A stretch of DNA of 64,000 bases from Acanthochlamys bracteata (taxonomy: Eukaryota; Streptophyta; Magnoliopsida; Pandanales; Velloziaceae). Under the pieces are notes generated by a model. That model was not told the DNA's origin and searched no databases. It saw only the letters and a program-made list of their open reading frames with translations. The stretch covers positions 746,501 to 810,500 of the forward strand of contig CM034143.1 of assembly GCA_019914995.1 (NCBI GenBank), in the 5' to 3' direction. This document shows, piece by piece, positions 47,202 to 60,300 of this stretch; position 1 is the first letter of the stretch, and the number at the start of each line of letters is the position of its first letter. Position numbers and translations under genes: made by a program.

Positions 47202-49335
47202 ATGCAGGCGGTTGCCCTGCAGCCCGCAGTCTGTGCTTTCTGTTCTTCTTCTAAGGTCTATATTCGTCTTTGTTGTTGTTTTCTTCCTGAAATTTTCAAT
47301 TTCTTCCCCATAATTAAACAATTATCATTCACTATTGCTGTTTGATTGTTTGAAAGTTTGGTGAAATTTTACAGGTTTCACGATTCTGGAGAGCTCGCGT
47401 TTCTGCTTCTTGTCGCAGTGTTGTGAAATCTAGGTGTTTCTTCACGCCGTCGAGGTCTGTCGTTAGAAGATTACGGCGGCAGCACGGTGATAAATTTTAT
47501 CGTTTTTGTGTTGGTATTTCATGAACTCAATTCACTGGTTTATGCTGGATCCCTAGATGGCTTAGATGATGGTTTTGGGTTTCAACTAAATTTGAGTTAG
47601 GTTATTGATAATTGTTGCTAGTGTTTTCTTGGTATTGAATCTAGCAGAGATTTCTAGCATTGGTGTTAGAATGTTAGTTTCTTAGTTCAGAAGTTGCTAT
47701 AGGCATCAATACATGAAAGTTATGCCGAAATGGTCTGATGATCTCCTGAACTAAGTGGACCTTGTTAAGAACCTTGCTACAAGTGTGAAGGTACTGCTGA
47801 TGATGAGACGCTGGCTAAAATAGTTGTCTGCACCAAGTAGATTCGTAGAATGCGGACAAGTGAACTATTTGAGAGCCTATCACAACTCTTGTATGAGATA
47901 AGGAGAGTAATATTTAATGCAGCTTCCTACATCGTGTTTGTTAGGGTGTAACAGCGTGGTGAGTAAAATCACAGTTTATAGCTGATCGTTTAGTGCCATA
48001 AATAAGCACCTTGAGGTTGTGGATGAACCAAAAGTATATCTAGAGAAAACATAAAAGCATATAGCTAGCAAAGCCTGACTTGGAACAACAACCCTGCATT
48101 CAAGGGTTGTCAAGAGCCTGCAATTGGTGTGGGCAGTAGCATATTCTGTAAGTAGATGACTAAATTAAGTTTCCTCTATTACCATCTTGTTGATTGGAGT
48201 GATTATGCGCGTAGATAGCAGCTGAGAACTTGTTTTGCTTACTCTGGTTTGATCCGTGGTCATATGCAACCAGGTTGCATCTAAGTTTGCTGACTATTGA
48301 TTGTTTGTAAGTGATACTCTAGGTTAACCAAGTCTTAGTAAGCGAAAATGATGAAAGAAACAAACTTAGATTCTGAAGTTGCAAGGGTTGATATTCATGT
48401 AAGGTGTCTTCTCATGTGGCAACAGACAATCAACACGAGTAATATTAGATTATCTTATGCAACTTCAAGCTAGTTTTAGTAAAAGAGTTTCAGGAGTGAA
48501 TATAAATAGGTAAATATATGTCCATGCTAGTGGTATTTCAGTTTTTTACACTTTTTGTTATTTACTAATGTGAAGTTCTTTTGTTCATCCATCAATTTTT
48601 GAGTCCAAATTTCAATTGTTTCCATTGTTTGTGTCATAATTTCTGTAGAAGTTCTTTCAGTGTTGAGGAAGTTTCAGCTCTTTGTCTTATAATGCTCTCA
48701 TTGCTGCAGTAGTCAAAGCAGTTGCAGATCCAGTAGTTGAGTTGCCACTTACAGAAGAGAATGTTGAGTCTGTTTTGGATGAAGTGAGGCCTTATCTTAT
48801 GTCTGATGGAGGAAATGTGGCACTCCACGAGATTGATGGTAATGTTGTTAGGTTGAAACTACAAGGAGCATGCGGATCTTGTCCAAGTTCAGTAATGACT
48901 ATGAAAATGGGCATTGAACGCCGCTTGATGGAAAAAATTCCCGAAATTGTTGCAGTGGAACCTGTTGCTGACGAGGAAACAGGTCTTGATCTGAATGAAG
49001 AAAATATAGAGAAGGTAATCTCTTAGACATTCTATAAAGGAGAGTTACACTGACGCACAGAATCATAAATATGTCAAATTTAATAATATTTTTTATATAT
49101 AGTTAATGGTTTGTTGTTTCATTCTGCAAATTTATGCCTCATGCAGGTTCTTGATGAGATTAGGCCATACCTTGTTGGAGCAGCTGGTGGTGAACTTGAA
49201 CTTGTGGGAATTGAAGAGCCTATTGTGAAGGTCCGCCTTACTGGTCCTGCTGCCGGAGTCATGACTGTGAGGGTGGCTTTGACACAGAAACTTCGAGAAA
49301 AGATTCCTAAAATTGCAGCAGTCCAGATCTTATGA
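47202..49335 (+). CDS. NFU2: Plastid NifU-like Fe-S scaffold (NFU2-type), complete
   Basis: Exons 47202-47255, 47375-47486, 48710-49014, 49147-49335; 660 nt, 219 residues. Exons 1-2 encode an Arg/Ser-rich, acid-poor transit peptide ([18 protein letters not shown]; then [11 protein letters not shown]). The mature part starts near [20 protein letters not shown]. NifU domain 1 carries the cluster-binding motif GACGSCPSS (CxxC); domain 2 (VLDEIRPYL to [16 protein letters not shown]) lacks the Cys pair, as is normal in plant CNFU proteins. It assembles and hands over 4Fe-4S clusters in the chloroplast stroma, for photosystem I and other Fe-S proteins. The C terminus is KIAAVQIL. Intron 2 is 1.2 kb. 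The assignment to NFU2 rather than NFU3 is from similarity by eye. Confidence 0.93.
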
Positions 49336-51214
49336 TAAATTTGCAGACAGGAATATACTCGCCTTTTCTTTTTATGTAATTCCTATTGTAAAGCTTCTGT
49401 CTACATGATTAATATTCTCGACTTCCTTATGAAGAAGTGCTCACAGTTTTGGATTTGCATACTTTGTACCTAAAACTTCCAATTAGTTGTTGACAGTAAT
49501 AAGAATGGAAAGCTGAGTTGTGAAAGCCTCCAGTCTGCAAAACCTTCTGTAAGTCATCAACTTTTTGCCTTCTGTTTTGTTCCTATTGTACGTTTTCCGT
49601 TTAGAGATCTGCTTGCAAAATATTGTTCTTTTGAAAGGAAATATTGACGGTGTTCTTAGCAGAGATTTCAACGTGCTTTGAAACTGCATACAGAAACTTC
49701 AAGAAAATTGCTGCTTGAATTGTTTTAAGAATTTTTCTATTGATTGTTTGGGGAGCATACATGAGTTACGTGCCACGTTTCTTTTTTAGTTTTATATTGA
49801 TTGCTTCAAATTTTATATATTTTGATTATTAACATCAGTGTCGTGATCATGCGGGCATGTCAAATAAGACTCGAGTAGATTAAGGGATCGTTTGGAATTG
49901 TTTGAAATAAAATTTTTAAATCAAATTAAAAGTAAAATATTGACTTCTTGGCGATCTTGGGAACTATTTTAAAAGAAAGACTTCTAGGCTCCTTCAACTA
50001 TTTATTTAAAGGAAATGGTTTTGTAAGAAAAAAAAAAAAAGAATCAGAATTATATAAAAATGTCAGAGAAACAAATACCATAATTATAAAGTTATTGTTT
50101 TGATAATATAAACTTGGTTGAGAGGATAGGACAATTGCTTTTGATTTTGCCATGCAGGTGTAACATTATGGATAGACATGTTATGAGATTAGAATAAAGT
50201 TTTTGGATAATATTGTTCAATATATGTTTGTGTTACACATTTATGTACACTTGCCCTTTTATATTTGAATTAGTGTACGTATGGTTCAACTTATTAAAAA
50301 GTAATTTTTTAATTTTATATTTTAGAAAATTTATTAAAATTTAAAAAATGTAAAAAATTTATGTAATAAATTTTTTTATTATATATTTTTATTATTTTAA
50401 AAAATATATAAATAAAACTTATTTACCAAAAAATTAAAAATATTTTTTATTTTAAAAAAATGTTATTTCAAAATTAAAAGCTCCCTTAATATTGTGTTTT
50501 GTTGCTTGTGTGTCACTTATTTAAAAAATAGCTTGTCAAAAATTGCAATAAATTGATAATTATATTTGCCAAATCACAACTAATCAAAATCTGTTTGCCA
50601 CGTAAACACTCTTACTCTGTTAAGAAGTTTCTAAATTAATAATGATGGAGAGCTGTGAATTGTGATACTGAAATTAATTAATAATGTATGTTTTTGTCTG
50701 ATTGCACACATGCTCCCATTCCAATCAAACACTTCAGATTCAAATGATTTGGCATCTTTATCAACTTCAAATTCATTTTTGGTTCTTTGTTCATAATTCC
50801 AATTTTTTTTTCAAGTATTTTTCTTAGATGTAAACCTTGATTTTTAGGTGTTCTTTTTAATAATAACTTTTGATAATTGTTCAAACATAGAGTTTTTTTA
50901 AATAATAAATATTTTATTTTTTTTAAATAAAAATTATATTTTATATTAAATAATAAAATATTCTATAATAGATTTTATGATGAATAATTTTCTAAAATTT
51001 TTAAAATTTTAAATAAATTTTATAAAAATTATAAAATATAAAATAAAAATTGAAATAAAATGAAGTAGAAAGCAAAATTAAATATACCCTACGTAATATA
51101 GGTTAGGAGTTATTTTTACGTTGAACAAAAAAGTTTTTGAATAAAATTGACACGCTCATACCATGGTTGTTGAACAAAAGTATATGTTTCACCTCAAAAA
51201 CAGTTTAATTTAGA

Positions 51215-51503
51215 GTCGTGTTGCAAATATTCGTAAATAAATTTTATAAAAATAAAAAATAAAAAATAATTTTTTTTAAAAAATAAAATATAAATAAAGT
51301 TTATTATTTATATTTTAATAATTTTTTAAAATATATTAAAATTAAAAAATATAATTATATTAAAAAATATGAAATTAAAAAAATTAAAATTAAAATTTCG
51401 TACGTAAAATTAAAATTTTAAAATTTTTATATATTCAAATATATAAACTATTAAAAACTTAAAATCTAATAAAAAAATAAATTTATGGCGATTTAAAATA
51501 CGC
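51215..51503. mobile_element. Inverted-repeat element of the CGTGTTxxAAAT type, copy L
   Basis: Left end CGTGTTGCAAATATTCGTAA; the reverse complement of the right end is GCGTATTTTAAATCGCCATA. Same group as the copies at 26761 and 39409. A/T-rich interior. Confidence 0.5.
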
Positions 51504-51624
51504 AATTAGAATCTAACTCATGCGTCGATGTTTTTAAAATTTGAAATTTTATGAAGGTTAATGTACAAAAATAGTTTGGATATTCTTTTATCTCCAAAAT
51601 TAATTAGCCATAATTTTACAAAAT

Positions 51625-51945
51625 TTATATAAATCCAATCGTATAGGAACATAAAATATTTAAGCTGTTAAAAAACTCAAGCTTCTTATGCTTCTCCTGC
51701 GGAACACTATAACTATTGGGAATTCTTCCTTCAAGAGAAAGAACAGCGGGGCCCACAGAGTAAATTTGGACGGCAGCGATGAGATCACCAGGTTTCACAA
51801 GCGCGTTATCTAGGAGGCGGCGGCGCGGGAAAGTAATATTCTCTCGCGGTAATTTAAGATTCGTTTCAGATTTATATTCCTTTTTGTAATCTTCACTGAT
51901 TGATATATTTTTAGAAATAACTACAAGCTTTCCGTTTCGCACCAA
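51625..51945 (-). other. Unidentified 106-codon ORF on a GC-richer island
   Basis: The minus-strand frame opens MVRNGKLVVISKNISIS and contains RRRLLDNALVKPGDLIAAVQ and YSVGPAVLSLEGRIPNS. It is bounded by AT-rich repeats on both sides. No family is recognised. It may be a captured gene fragment, a small gene, or chance; the N-terminal third is AT-biased like intergenic DNA, while 51690-51850 is not. Confidence 0.25.
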
Positions 51946-52336
51946 ACATTCTCGTTTCCCGTTCTTCTTTTCGTTTCACGTTTTTAGCTTTTTTTTCAGT
52001 TTGCGTGATATTTGAAATATTTTTAAAAATAACTTTTCTATAATAAATAATAATTGAATAATTTTGAAGAATGAGTTTTTATTTAAATAAACATATGTAA
52101 TAATCAGAATTTTATAAATTTATATATTTTTTAGAAATAAAAAAATATGAAATTATTAGAGAATTTATTTGTGTATGACCAGGGCTTAGGTGTGGATCCA
52201 CGTATGCAATTGCCTTATTCATATTCATTTGGTAACCATATTCATTTTTGCATCTCCTTATCCCAATCTTATCCTAATTATAATTTTTATATTTCTATTT
52301 TAAATTAAAAAGTTCGACGAAAATTCTTATGTTTAG

Positions 52337-52538
52337 GCGTGTTTTTTTACACGAAAATTATTAAGTTTTTTTCTAAATAAAAAATTTACAATAAACTTTT
52401 TAATAATTTTTAAAACTTAATTTAAAACTTACTATTAATAAAAAAATTAATATAATGTTTTTATTAAATATTTATTTTAATTAAATTTTTAAAACTCATT
52501 TCTTAAATTTAAATTTATTTTAAAAATAAACACACGCT
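52337..52538. mobile_element. MITE-like element with GCGTGT termini, copy M
   Basis: Left end GGCGTGTTTTTTTACACGAA; the reverse complement of the right end is TAGCGTGTGTTTATTTTTAA. About 202 bp, A/T-rich, between the NFU gene and the FAB1 promoter. Confidence 0.5.
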
Positions 52539-52599
52539 AAGTTTTTCAAATAAATCCACTGTTTTTATATGAACCTTTTCTTGGTCAGTAGCTTCTTGT

Positions 52600-52623
52600 T
52601 GGGCCAAATTGGGCCTTATATAA
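52600..52623 (+). promoter_or_regulatory. Tandem TGGGCC and TATA-like box upstream of FAB1
   Basis: TGGGCC at 52600-52605 and again at 52610-52615, directly followed by TATATAA (52617-52623). It is a compact core-promoter-like set on the plus strand; the nearest plus gene is FAB1, whose leader exon ends at 53123. Confidence 0.45.
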
Positions 52624-52649
52624 CAACGTCTTATTCGATTCCCGTTCTC

Positions 52650-54318
52650 ATAACGCGATTCTCTTGTGGTCCCTACGCGGTTCGCTTTACCCAGTCTCTT
52701 TTCATTGTTCACTAGTTTTCTCTATTTTTTTAAACTGTTGAACTCAATTAATGAATGTTTTTATAAAAGAAATAAGAAGTTAAAACTTGTTCTTTCTAGT
52801 TCTTCTTTCAAACAAAAAACAAAAAAAAACTCCATTTTTTTTTCTTTCACAAGCGGAGAAATTTGAAGAAGAAATTTTGAAGAATTGAAGAAGAAGAAAT
52901 GTTGAAAGATAGAACACGTCTGCGTCAGTAAAGGTGGGGCTACCACTCACAGCGCAAAGCTTTGAAACCTCCCGACACAAGACGAAGAAGTTCGTTTTGT
53001 TTATTGATTTAGAATTTATATTTCTAATTCTTTCTTGTCTCTCAATCCCTTGAAATAGCTACCGTCTTTCTCTCGCTTCTCTTTTCTTCACTCTTCGTCT
53101 TTACATGTGAATTGTTTGATCTGGTGAGTCTTGGTGTTACCTAACTGGTGGAGATTTATTTTCTACGGAGTTTTTGGTTTTTCTTTTGGTGGGGGGGAGG
53201 GGAACTCCTGCCGGGATTTGTGATTTAAGTGAAATATTAGCTGGAAATGGTCGTTTTGAGGATTCGGAGATTGCCTAGATTACAAAAATTTGTTCCTCAC
53301 TGGTTCTTTAGGATTTTGATATTTTTTGGGGAGAATTTTTGGGTTTGGAGTTGTGATTTAAGTGAAATATTAGATGGATTAGCTTGTTTAGAGGGTTTGG
53401 ACATTTCCCTGATTTAAAAGATTTGATTTTTTTCAATTTTTATTTTTAGTTTTATTATTTTTTAATTGAATCAGATTCATGATCTCTTTATGTTTATGCG
53501 TTAAAGAAATTATGTTGGGATGGAGTTAATATTAAGTTTAGATGAAAGCTCTAGTTTTGTTATGGATTTTAAATATGTCTCCGTCTTGTGAGGTGGTTGA
53601 ACTTGGGTATCTGTATTCTGGCTCCTTGATTTTGAATAAACTGTTCTTTTCTTTGTTTTCTAGAATTGTTTCGTCCATCTTTGAGGGGTGGAACTCTACT
53701 GAGGGTACACATCATCTGTTTGGTGTGCATCAGTTCTTTTATTGATTGGTTCTTCTTTTGTTTTGTCCTTTCTCTGCCTAAAGTTTTGTTTTCTGCGTTA
53801 TAAATTATGCTTTTATAAACTTTTGGGTTTTGTGGATGTTTACAAATTCATGATGGACTTTTGCGTTTCTTCTCCGTTTTCTTTGTTTATCTACTTGGTA
53901 ATTCAAAATTCTGGCTGACTATTAAAGTATGGTTTATATTCTTCTAAGATCTTTTATCATGGTTGATGAAACTTGTAATTGCTTACTTGTCGGTCTTAAT
54001 ATGCTTTAGTTTAACCATATATATATGTTTTGTCTTGTTCCTGAACTTGAATCTCGGCCTTTTATCTCATTTCATCTGTAGTTTGTTTACTTTAAATTTC
54101 AAGATGTTGCAATTGTATTGGAATTTCATATTCTCAGTTATTTTTTGATTATTGTATATTAATTTCCATTTGTTTTTTCTTATCTTTTATAATGTAATTA
54201 GCATTTTATTTTACATTCGTGAAAACTAAATTGTACTTCCATTTTCCCAGGACGCTGCTATTCAATGCAGTACTTGTAGTTGGCTTCTTTGTCTAAAGTA
54301 GACTTGTGGGTGAGTAGA
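52650..54318 (+). other. FAB1 5' leader with 1.1-kb 5'-UTR intron and a 4-codon uORF
   Basis: The leader exon ends at TGATCTG|GTGAGT (53123/53124), with acceptor ATTTTCCCAG at 54250. The second leader piece carries ATG-CAG-TAC-TTG-TAG (54265-54279), a short upstream ORF 40 bp before the main ATG at 54319. Confidence 0.6.
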
Positions 54319-57300
54319 ATGTGCCAGTGCGGTTTGGAGCTGTCGAATCCTTGTAGCTGTGAGCTGATGGACACTTCATCTCCTGGCTCTGGTGAATACT
54401 GGACTTGTAATGGTGATTCCTTGTCAGAGTCTGAGAAACAAGCTTCTTCAGGTAACAGAAGCTGCTATTCGAGCTGTGGTAACTCCCTCACCCATCCATG
54501 TAATTTTCTCCCATTTTCACTTGTTTGAAGTGTCTCACAACTTTTATCTATTGTTATCATTTTCTCAGGTGACCTTTCTGATGTATTTAGCTCAAACACG
54601 AGGTATCTGCTCTGTTTGATACTACTAAACTTTGAACTTGTTTTGTGCTTTAAATTGTTCTGACCCTTATAAATACTGTATGGGTAGGGAAGAAGGGTTG
54701 GAGGCACTGGATACAGGTCAAGATGGTATTTTGAGTAAGGAAATTGACATTGAATCGTCCGACATGATGAATGGATTAAATGGGGCAGACATACCTGGGG
54801 TAACACAAGAGAATGAAATGTCAAGTTCTATAGTAATTGAAGGTGAAGATGAAAATAGGAGCGACAATATGGAGTCAAGTGATAGTACGCAAGGAGATTC
54901 TCAATCCTCCAAAGCTGCTTATTGTTCTGATGAAGTAGAAAGTGCCATGTTTAGTGACAATTCATCAGTTTTACCTAAAGATGAAGCCGATTTACTCTTT
55001 TGGATGCCACCTGAACCAGAGGATGTGAATGATGAGATGGACAGTGTTGCTAACTGTGATGAAGATGACGATTATAGTGATGGGACAAAATGGGGTCAGC
55101 CAACTTCTTTAAGCAGCTTCGATGAAGAACTTGATAATACTCACAAGTACAAAGAAGTGCGGCAAAAGGCTATGATGGATGCAATGAATGGGCAGTTTAA
55201 GATCCTTGTAAGTCGTTTCTTATCTTCAGAAGGTCTTGGCTTTCATGCTGAAGGCACAGAGAGCTGGCTTGATATTGTGGCTTCTTTGTCTTGGGAAGCT
55301 GCATCACTCATCAAACCTGATGCCACTGAGGGTAGAGCCATGGATCCCAGTAGCTATGTGAAGGTTAAATGCGTTGGAACTGGCGCTCCTAGACAAAGGT
55401 ATTTTTTGGAAATTTCTGATCCTGGTTGATTATGTTTTTATTTTAAAGTGTAATCTGGGAGAACCCCTCCTGATGTTTCTTTGCAGTCAAGTGATCAAAG
55501 GCTTAGTTTTCAAGAAGAGTACTGCCCATAAACACATGCCTACCAGGTTTTACAATCCGAAACTGTTGCTCCTAAAGAGTGCTCTTGGAAACTCTGCATC
55601 AAGCCTGTCATCGTTTGCTTCTATGGAACAGGTAAAACCTAAGGAAGCAAAAAGATGATAGATGCTTGTCTTGCCACAAAATATACTGAAATTGATATTC
55701 TTGATTCCCCAGGAAAAGGACTATTCAAAATCTATCGTTGAGATGATTGAAGCTTGTAATCCAAATGTGGTGCTTGTGGAGAAGACTGTTTCACGGGACA
55801 TACAAGAATTTCTTTTACCAAAGGGAATAACTTTGGCATTTGATATGAAGCTTCACCGACTAGAAAGAATTGCTCGTTGCACAGGGTCGCAAATTTTCTC
55901 TTCTGATGATATTTTTAAGAAACCAAAGCTAAAGCAATGTGATTTATTTCATGTTGAGAAGGTTGCAGAAGAACATAACATTTCAGGGGAAAATGCAAAG
56001 AAGCCATCCAAAACTCTAATGTTTCTGGAGGGTTGTCCTAGACCTCTGGGCTGTACGGTGAGTATTTATCTTGTTGAGTGTCTATTAATGCTTCTTTCCT
56101 TTGGTCTACTTTCTCACTTCTAGAAGGCATGCTTGCAACCAGAATGTTGACGTGCTATCTGTGACACTCGCAGCATGCTTTACTTTTCACGAACGTAATA
56201 TAGATTTGTCCACTGCCTTTGTCGGCAAATAGATTTAGTATAACAGTATTACTTTCTTTTTATGTTGAGACTTGAACAAGCCCACTGGATTCAGTTCGAC
56301 TAATAGGAGTCTTGCTACTATCACATACAGCACTACAGTTTGATCATAATTGAGTTTGTAGTGGAAGCTTTATGGTGAAACACATGTTCTGACCTTTTAT
56401 AATTATATATCTCTAGTGTAAAGCTTGCTGCATTAATTTATAGCATCCGCCTGACTATAGATTCCTAATTTCTCTCTTCTATTGTGCAGATCCTGTTGAA
56501 AGGTGCTAATAGCGATGAACTAAAGAAGGTCAAGCGGGTGATCAACTACACAGTCTTTGCAGCATATCATTTAATCCTAGAAACATCATTCTTCGCTGAT
56601 CAGAGGTCATTTTTCTCTGAAGTTCAAACTATGAGGGAAGAGAGAGGTTCTCCTCTGGTTGAAACATTGACTACTCTTAATGATGCCACTTCTGGCGTTA
56701 CTCCTAAAGCAGAAGACAACGCATTGATTTCAGATCCACTGAAAGAAGGTGCTGTCGAAGGAGACTTTAAATCACATCATCCACAATCGTCTCAATTTTT
56801 GTCTGAAACTTTCGCTGTCGAACCTTCCGAACCTAGTCTTACAAATGGGTATGTTTCCAATTCGTCAGTACTGCCAAGTCACTTCCTGTCTACAATGTCA
56901 GCTTCTTTGAGAAATTTCATCGGAGATCGTTTCCCTTTTACTCCCCAGTCCATCTCATCATATGTTAGCTTTGAAGACAAGGGCGTCGATACTCAGAATA
57001 CAGGTGGTCTGCCAAGCTCCCCTTCTAAGAAAATGCCCGCTCATGATTTGGAAGAGATTATAAAAATAAATGGGGAGATTTCAGATCACATCAAAACTAA
57101 TGTTGAAATTATTAGACTTGAACGAAGCCCATCTGAGTTAGCGGAAAATGGCCATAGTGATGAATTGAAGATGTCGAACAAAGATGATATCGACAGTGTC
57201 TTAGATCCTCAAACTATCTTGATTTTACTATCTAGCCAGTGCATAACCAAAGGAGTTGTTTGTGAGCAAAGTCACCTTTCCCGTATAAAGTACTATGGCA

Positions 57301-60300
57301 ACTCTGATTTGTCTCTTGGACGGTATTTGCAAGATACCTTACTCAACAAGGTTGGTATGCTGATTGCAGGGTTAGTTTGAATTAGTTAATAGCTTTTTTT
57401 GACTCAAAATGGAAGTGATTGAACCTTGTGCAGAAACACTATTGCAGTTCATGTGGAGAACCCCCAGAGGCCCACATCTATAGTTTCACTCACAAAAATG
57501 GTAGTCTTACTGTTGCGGTAAGGCAACTACCTGAAGGGTCACATTTACCTGGAGAAGCTGAGGGTAAAATTTGGATGTGGACTCGTTGTTTAAAATGTGC
57601 TCATGAAAAGGGGGTTGCAAGGTCCACAAGGAGGGTTGTGATGTCTACGGCAGCACGTGGCCTCTCCTTCGGAAAGTTCTTGGAGCTCAGTTTTTCAAGT
57701 AATGTTGCAGCGAGTAAGCTTTCAAAATGTGGGCATCTGCTCCATAGGGACTGCCTTCGTTTCTTTGGGTATGCTTATTTGCAGAAGTTCTTTTCTAAAG
57801 TTATCTATTTAAGAGAGCTTCACATAGTTGGAAGTTTTAATTAGTCAACTTTTTTTATTGGATCCTTACTCATTATATATTACGTTCAAGCGAGCACAAA
57901 TATTTCTTCTCTTGTGCTGCCAATACCTCCGATTTTCGTCTAAAGCTGTCATTCCTGCAGACTTTATTTGGTTTTGTCATTGCCAGCTCTATCTCGTCTT
58001 AAGGATCTCTAATGATTTGCTTCACTTCAGGTTGGGCTCCAAAGCTGCAATGTTTAGATACTCGCCACTAGAAATATATGCTGCTTGCAAGCCACCACCA
58101 GTGCTGGAGTTCCTCAATCCCAGTGAACAGGAGTGGGTCAAAACAGAAGCTCGAGAGGTGTGCACCTTAAACAATCTAGCAGAAATTATTTTGTTATATA
58201 GTTGTGATTACTAATTTCCTTTAAGTCTTCTTTCTGTTTCTTTACTTTCCAGTAATGTTCCTTCCGTTGTTGTGGCATGACGTTCTAACTTTCTCTGTTA
58301 AGGTTCTTGCGAAAGCAAATCACTTCTTCTCAGAGGTTGCAGATGTACTACAGAAATTGAAACCCAAAGCTGGCTCTCTTTCCAAGAAACTTCTCAAAGT
58401 TTCAGGTGCTGTTAAGAGTCTTGATGAAGTTGAGGAGATCTTGAACCGTGAAAAAGCTGCCTTTGAGGTCAATCTTACTCTAGCTTGTTCCATAAATTTT
58501 CTGTATTTTCTGTTTATCTTGTATCTTTCGTTTTGGAGAAGATCTTCCTGTGTTGTAAAAACGATTCCTCTTACTTATCAGCAACTTTTCTTCTGCCTGT
58601 AGGTTTCTGTCCAGAAAGCAGTAAATAATATTGGACCAATGGGGAAGAGTATTCATGATTTTCTTGACCTAAATTGGGTGAGGCAAGAGCTTCTTCTTGA
58701 GCTCTATGTATGGGATCGCCGTCTTCATTTCCTTCTTGCATCTACAGAAGGGATGGATGTTTCTGATGATGCAAAGAATATGGATCCAGTTCCTGTTGGG
58801 GATTCAAGCTGCCCAGAAAACCACCAAGATGAAAGCACAGAAGCAACAGAGAACAAGTCGGTTTTGACTTCGGACGTTGTTTCTGGGGTATCAAGTTTCT
58901 CTGAAAACCCTGAGGTTGTTGAAGCAAGCTGCTCAGCAGATAACTGTGCGACAGTCAGTGAGGAGAATTCAGAATCTGTTAATGCTATAGGTACAAATAG
59001 TGAGAACGAATCTGATGTCAATCCTGATCAGATGCATTTGGACAACTATGTCCCTGTTGTTCGAGAACCTAGTGCAACTACTGATTATTTGCCCAAATTA
59101 GAGCTTGTGGTGAATGAGGCATTTAGTGATGATAATAATACAGATGCAAATGGGTTACAAGGGTCCAAGAGTGATGATTTGGAAGGATGGGTTTGGATGC
59201 CGTTAGCTGAATTAAAGAAGGCATATAGGAAGGACCTGAATGGTGGCTACTTGCACAGGTTTGGATTCATACACTCCTATAAGCCATCATACCTCTCCTC
59301 TATAACTCAAGCGACGTCAGAACAAAGGCACTCCTTACATTTCCCGGTTTGGTCATGTGGCAAAATAATGTCCGTCTGTGAAGATGAAGTATCGAGCATT
59401 ATTGCTTGTGCCTTGGCAATGTCTGAATCTCAGTCTGGTCTTATTGAAGGTATAGATATGAGGGAAGCTGACTTCGAGAGAGGATATACTGATAGAACTA
59501 TCGAGAAGTCGTATAGCATCTCTTCTGACGGTTCGATGGCTTCAACCTTTTGGTCATCGAATGGTTCTTCCGATTCTGAAGGGTTGCATTCGTCACAAAG
59601 TCTGCCTTCATTTTTGTCTGATGAAGTAACCAATTCGGGTTATTATGATGGGTCGTTCTTGCCGGATCGCCTGGTTGCTTCAGATAGTTTGCATCCTGAA
59701 GTCAATGTAGGTATTTCCAAGATAGCAGGAAAGAGCAAGTACTCGGTGGTTTTCATATATGCGAAAGAGTTCTATGATCTTAGAAAGAGGTGCTGCCCAT
59801 CTGAACTTGCTTACATATCTTCATTAAGCCATTGTAAAAAGTGGGATGTTGAGGGCGGAAAGAGCAAGGCGTTCTTTGCAAAGTCCATGGATGATAGATT
59901 CATCATCAAACAAATCAAGAAGACCGAGCTTGACTCCTTTCTAAAATTTGCGCCAGAATATTTCAAACATGTTGCTACATCTATCGACTCAGGGAGCCAG
60001 ACGTGCCTTGCTAAAATCCTTGGAATCTATCAGGTAGAGCTGCTGAAGTTAGTCAACCTTACATTGCTTTATTTGAAAGCATACTGAATTTCTTTTGAGC
60101 TCTTTGTTAATGAACGCAGGTAAAACAATACAAAGGTGGTAAAGAAATTAGGATTGATTTGATGGTGATGGAAAATCTCCTCTACGGACACAATATATCT
60201 CGCACATATGATCTCAAAGGGGCAGTCTTTTCGCGATATGTTTCTGATGGGAACGATCCTAACAGAGTTCTTCTAGATGAGAACTTTGTTGAGGACATGC

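Larger units (their letters stand above)
49336..52590. other. 3.2-kb AT-rich spacer between NFU and FAB1
   Basis: 49336-49720 is likely NFU 3' UTR. AT-rich repeats fill 49885-51510 and 51990-52545, including elements at 51215-51503 and 52337-52538. The only GC-richer island is 51690-51850, inside a 106-codon minus-strand ORF of unknown nature. Confidence 0.55.
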
